Source: JAGOTP01 sp964359565
Lineage (GTDB): Bacteria > Patescibacteriota > Patescibacteriia > 2-12-FULL-60-25
NCBI GenBank assembly: GCA_964359565.1
Contig: CAYHTN010000059.1
Location: 1 to 7,761, forward strand
Length of the DNA stretch: 7,761 bases
Direction: 5' to 3'
The notes under the pieces were generated by a model. That model had not been told where the DNA came from, did not search any database, and saw only the letters and a program-made list of their open reading frames with translations. The translations under genes and the position numbers were made by a program. Positions 6,318 through 7,761 of this stretch are shown here, piece by piece; within the stretch, counting starts at the first letter, position 1; every line of letters starts with the position of its first letter.

Positions 6318-6641
6318 TTAAGCTGATTGTAGCGCTCGACACAGTTGACGACTTTGGCGTTGGATTTGCTCAGAGAAGCGGATACATTCGTCCATTTGCA
6401 GAGGCTCGGCATCCCGGAATCGGACCGCATCTTCAACCTCAAGGTCCGTGACCACGCCCACCGAGCTCACAAAGCCCGAAGCCTCCAAAATAACCGCAAT
6501 CATCGCTCGTCCACAGTGGGAACACGTGCAGTGAACCAAACGTGTTATCCCCTCTTCTCCCAAAAGACGGATGGTGTCTTGACCATACTGCTCATGGCAG
6601 AGAGGGCACTGCGTCAAAATTCGTGATGGTTCGACCTGCAT
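6318..6641 (-). CDS. Small zinc-ribbon protein, unknown function
   Basis: A 107-residue protein, ATG 6641 to TAA 6320-6318. Two cysteine pairs form a zinc-ribbon-like site: CPLC (residues 12-15) and CTCSHC (38-43), with His37 beside them. Beyond it, SSVGVVTDLEVEDAVRF (59-75) and AEPLQMDE (78-85) form a second conserved-looking block, followed by a helical C-terminus. I have the impression of having seen similar proteins in Patescibacteria genomes (zinc ribbon followed by a VTDL..ED segment) but know no named family and no function; nucleic-acid or protein binding is only a guess. A promoter directly upstream places the transcript start at or 1-2 nt before the ATG, so the message is probably leaderless. 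The gene is flanked by copies of a GATC-rich repeat. Confidence 0.75.
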   Translation of the reverse strand: MQVEPSRILTQCPLCHEQYGQDTIRLLGEEGITRLVHCTCSHCGRAMIAVILEASGFVSSVGVVTDLEVEDAVRFRDAEPLQMDECIRFSEQIQRQSRQLCRALQSA

Positions 6642-6649
6642 ATAAATTG

Positions 6650-6678
6650 AGTATAGAGGAGCTCGGGGGGAGGGGCAA
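6650..6678 (-). promoter_or_regulatory. Promoter of the zinc-ribbon gene, giving a leaderless mRNA
   Basis: On the - strand, TTGCCC (6678-6673), exactly 17 bp, then TATACT (6655-6650). Only 8 nt separate the -10 from the ATG at 6641, so the transcript should begin within about 2 nt of the start codon. The spacer is very C-rich. Confidence 0.6.
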
Positions 6679-6695
6679 GTAAGCGGTGGGTAAGG

Positions 6696-6740
6696 AGATC
6701 AGACACGGATCAGATCTGAGATCTGATCTGTGTCTGATCT
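6696..6740. repeat. 45-nt near-perfect palindrome, GATC-dense repeat (copies 2 and 3)
   Basis: Two 22-nt arms, 6696-6717 and 6719-6740, are inverted copies separated by one base (G6718). They differ at one position, G6707 against T6729, which still allows a G-U pair. Each arm begins AGATC and ends with AGATCT or its complement, and the core reads CAGACACRGATC. Arm 1 has the same sequence and orientation as the repeat at 6289-6312. Six GATC sites lie in these 45 nt. The unit is likely to extrude or fold as a cruciform or hairpin. Confidence 0.8.
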
Positions 6741-6764
6741 GGGGTCAGATCCGTGTCTGACCCC
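6741..6764. repeat. REP-like hairpin with GGGGTCAGA arms
   Basis: A perfect inverted repeat: GGGGTCAGA (6741-6749), loop TCCGTG, TCTGACCCC (6756-6764). It directly abuts the 45-nt palindrome and shares the CAGA-TCCGTG-TCTG core with it, so it is probably a variant of the same family. From general knowledge, GGGTCAGA/TCTGACCC palindromes recur near Y1-type REP-associated transposases; no such gene is in this window. Confidence 0.65.
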
Positions 6765-6783
6765 ATCTCGTCCATCGATCTAC

Positions 6784-6811
6784 CTGGATTCCCGCCTACG
6801 CGGGAATGACG
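6784..6811. repeat. ATTCCCGC/GCGGGAAT intergenic hairpin repeat
   Basis: ATTCCCGC (6788-6795), loop CTAC, GCGGGAAT (6800-6807): a perfect 8-bp stem. With the flanks CTGG and GACG it is the type of repeat found in many bacterial genomes (for example the dRS3-type ATTCCC-N8-GGGAAT repeats of Neisseria). It is unrelated in sequence to the GATC-rich repeats beside it. Confidence 0.7.
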
Positions 6812-6912
6812 ATACCTTTTGAAGATAGTACTCAATATTTTTACAAAAAAAAGTTGCTGTTTTCCTTACTCAAACTACGGATCATGACTGACTGGCTACG
6901 AACTCCCTAGAG

Positions 6913-6941
6913 TTGACAAAACCCGTAATATTTGCTTATAT
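6913..6941 (+). promoter_or_regulatory. Strong + strand promoter of unknown target
   Basis: TTGACA (6913-6918, perfect -35), exactly 17 bp, then TTATAT (6936-6941) with a TG dinucleotide one base before it (extended -10). A second overlapping set, TTGCTT (6932-6937), 17 bp, CATACT (6955-6960), may act in tandem. The predicted start of the first is near 6948. It points toward 7120 and runs antisense to the GH130 gene. Confidence 0.6.
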
Positions 6942-6947
6942 ACCCGG

Positions 6948-7119
6948 TCCTTGGCATACTAGAGTTGTCAAGTTGTACCTTCCCTGAGCAGCTTCGGCCG
7001 TTCGGGAACAACTGAACAAACTCTCTCTCCTTCTTGGGGAGAAATGCCTCACAAGTCGTCACCCTGTGCGAGGCCCTTCAAAAAGGCCACGCTGAACCTT
7101 CACCGATCGAGGTCCCACG
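6948..7119 (+). other. Structured leader RNA candidate
   Basis: About 170 nt between the + strand promoter and the ATG at 7120. First hairpin, 6971-7013: AGTTGT pairs with ACAACT, TCCC with GGGA, GAGC with GTTC, then GC with GC closing a TTCG tetraloop (C-UUCG-G in RNA), with a mismatch and small bulges. Second, 7026-7043: TCTCC with GGAGA. Third, 7046-7074: GCCTC with GAGGC, extended by ACA/TGT. Fourth, 7072-7088: GGCC with GGCC, alternative to part of the third. The end holds GAGGT (7109-7113), a normally spaced ribosome binding site. I do not match it to a known riboswitch; a small RNA or a regulated leader are both possible. Confidence 0.35.
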
Positions 7120-7761
7120 ATGCGCACGAGCCAGACCATGGTCCCGTCGTTGGGTGCCCTCCTGATCGCGGCGTACACCACGCTCACGAACTGCGGCGCC
7201 CCCACTCCCACCCACCCCTCATCCCACATTCCCTCTCGCGGCCCAAACACCGGCCCCCGCTCTTTGTAGTTCCTCCCGTCCGCCGCAATTGCAATCCGTA
7301 CCTGCGGCATCACCCGGTGCAACAGACAAAAATTATTCTCGATCTTTTCCGGAAACAGCGCAGCATCTTTACTGTCAATATGACTAATTACCATCCCGTA
7401 CCGCGACCAGCTTTCAAAATCAGCTGTTTTGGCCAAACTCACCCGCACCCGCCACTCCGCCTCCCGGGGATGCATCGGCGCCTTTATCAAAGTTGGATAT
7501 TTCGACGCCGCCATATACGTCATGTAATAACTCTTGCCGATCTTAGAAATTCGCTGGTCTTCCACTCCCATCACCTCATACTCACTGTCGGGATCCGGTC
7601 TAAACACCGGCTCCGGCTTCCTTTCGCCAACTTCCGTCGGCGTGCTTAGTTTTACCATTCCCAGTCGGGAAATCCCATCCTCCCCCTGCGCCCGATACAC
7701 TAGATGCTGCCGACCCTGCCATTCCACTGCCGCCGGGTTAAACACCGCCCGACCCTCCCAC
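7059..7761 (-). CDS. GH130-family glycosidase/phosphorylase fragment, truncated at both ends
   Basis: The frame is open to the right edge (5' end missing) and ends with TGA at 7061-7059, 233 visible residues. Family motifs appear in order: VFNPAAVEW and LVYRAQGEDGISRLGM near the visible start; GVEDQRISKIGKSYYMTYMA (the usual EDPR is EDQR); KDAALFPEKI with LLHRV; and WDEGWVGVGAP. These belong to GH130, enzymes that phosphorolyse or hydrolyse beta-mannosides, acting as five-bladed propellers. Full members need about 100 more residues after GAP, beginning with a GWL-IYHG block. Here the next codons (encoded left of 7194) read QFVSVVYAAIRRAPNDG and do not resemble it in any of the three - strand frames, and the frame stops after about 45 residues. 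It is therefore probably a broken or rearranged gene. The GTG at 7745 is not the start, because WEGRA precedes it in frame. Family sure, activity unlikely. Confidence 0.75.
   Translation of the reverse strand, partial: WEGRAVFNPAAVEWQGRQHLVYRAQGEDGISRLGMVKLSTPTEVGERKPEPVFRPDPDSEYEVMGVEDQRISKIGKSYYMTYMAASKYPTLIKAPMHPREAEWRVRVSLAKTADFESWSRYGMVISHIDSKDAALFPEKIENNFCLLHRVMPQVRIAIAADGRNYKERGPVFGPREGMWDEGWVGVGAPQFVSVVYAAIRRAPNDGTMVWLVRIVGPRSVKVQRGLFEGPRTG
7120..7269 (+). CDS. Candidate 5' fragment of a small exported protein, possibly interrupted
   Basis: A 49-codon frame, ATG 7120 to TAG 7267-7269, starting MRTSQTM and continuing with a hydrophobic run (VPSLGALLIAAYTTL) to a cysteine at residue 25, then Pro/Ser/His-rich residues. 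GAGGT at 7109-7113 stands 6 nt before the ATG, the only textbook ribosome binding site in the window, and a strong promoter lies about 170 nt upstream. After codon 26 the frame enters sequence that is GH130 on the other strand, so the real protein may be cut off at about 7195. It may equally be chance. Not recognised. Confidence 0.15.
   Translation: MRTSQTMVPSLGALLIAAYTTLTNCGAPTPTHPSSHIPSRGPNTGPRSL

Noticed and set aside
6696..6811. CRISPR-like array
   Set aside because: The repeats are inverted, adjacent and of different families, with no regular spacers and no cas genes nearby.
7044..7649. A 201-codon + strand frame rich in His, Pro and Arg
   Set aside because: It is mostly the antisense of the GH130 gene, and its composition is typical of a shadow frame. 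The GGGGAG before its ATG is too close for a normal ribosome binding site.

Overview
The window looks like chromosomal sequence from an uncultured bacterium, most probably a Candidate Phyla Radiation (Patescibacteria) lineage. This is an inference from gene content and style: a PrmC with NLPY instead of NPPY, a two-domain bL25 with an Ala/Lys/Glu tail, a DUF3048 protein, a small zinc-ribbon protein of a type I associate with such genomes, short genes on mixed strands, and start codons without Shine-Dalgarno sequences. No sequence search was possible and no genus is claimed.

Layout, left to right. 1-1290 (+) is the 3' part of a GT-B-like glycosyltransferase cut by the left edge. 1283-1543 (-) is a two-helix membrane protein whose end overlaps the glycosyltransferase by 8 nt. 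1705-2067 (-) is an acidic helical protein of unknown function. It diverges, through back-to-back promoters, from a + strand pair: a nucleoside 2-deoxyribosyltransferase-like protein (2171-2617) and a Nudix hydrolase (2679-3278), which look like a nucleotide-metabolism or sanitation unit. 3342-3418 (-) is tRNA-Val(CAC) with a clear promoter and a strong terminator. 3510-4388 (+) is prmC, the release-factor methyltransferase. It faces a - strand pair, rplY (bL25, 5514-6203) followed by a membrane-anchored DUF3048 protein (4397-5485). 6318-6641 (-) is a zinc-ribbon protein that appears to be transcribed as a leaderless mRNA.

6642-7058 is a gene-poor stretch and the most unusual part. It holds a 45-nt GATC-dense near-perfect palindrome, a second hairpin repeat with GGGGTCAGA arms, a third, unrelated ATTCCCGC/GCGGGAAT repeat, and a strong + strand promoter (TTGACA, 17 bp, TTATAT) followed by a multi-hairpin leader. 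A copy of the GATC repeat also lies just beyond the other end of the zinc-ribbon gene. The leader leads to an ATG at 7120 with a good Shine-Dalgarno sequence, but this small frame runs antisense into a GH130-type glycosidase/phosphorylase gene (7059-7761, -). That gene enters from the right edge and loses family resemblance near 7194, which suggests a rearrangement or chimeric junction there.

Promoters recognised by eye are consistent: TTGnnn, 17 (once 18) bp, then a TATA-like -10. For five of the protein genes they place the transcription start about 0 to 18 nt before the ATG. These promoters also decided several start codons, because TTG codons that would give longer proteins fall in or upstream of promoter elements.
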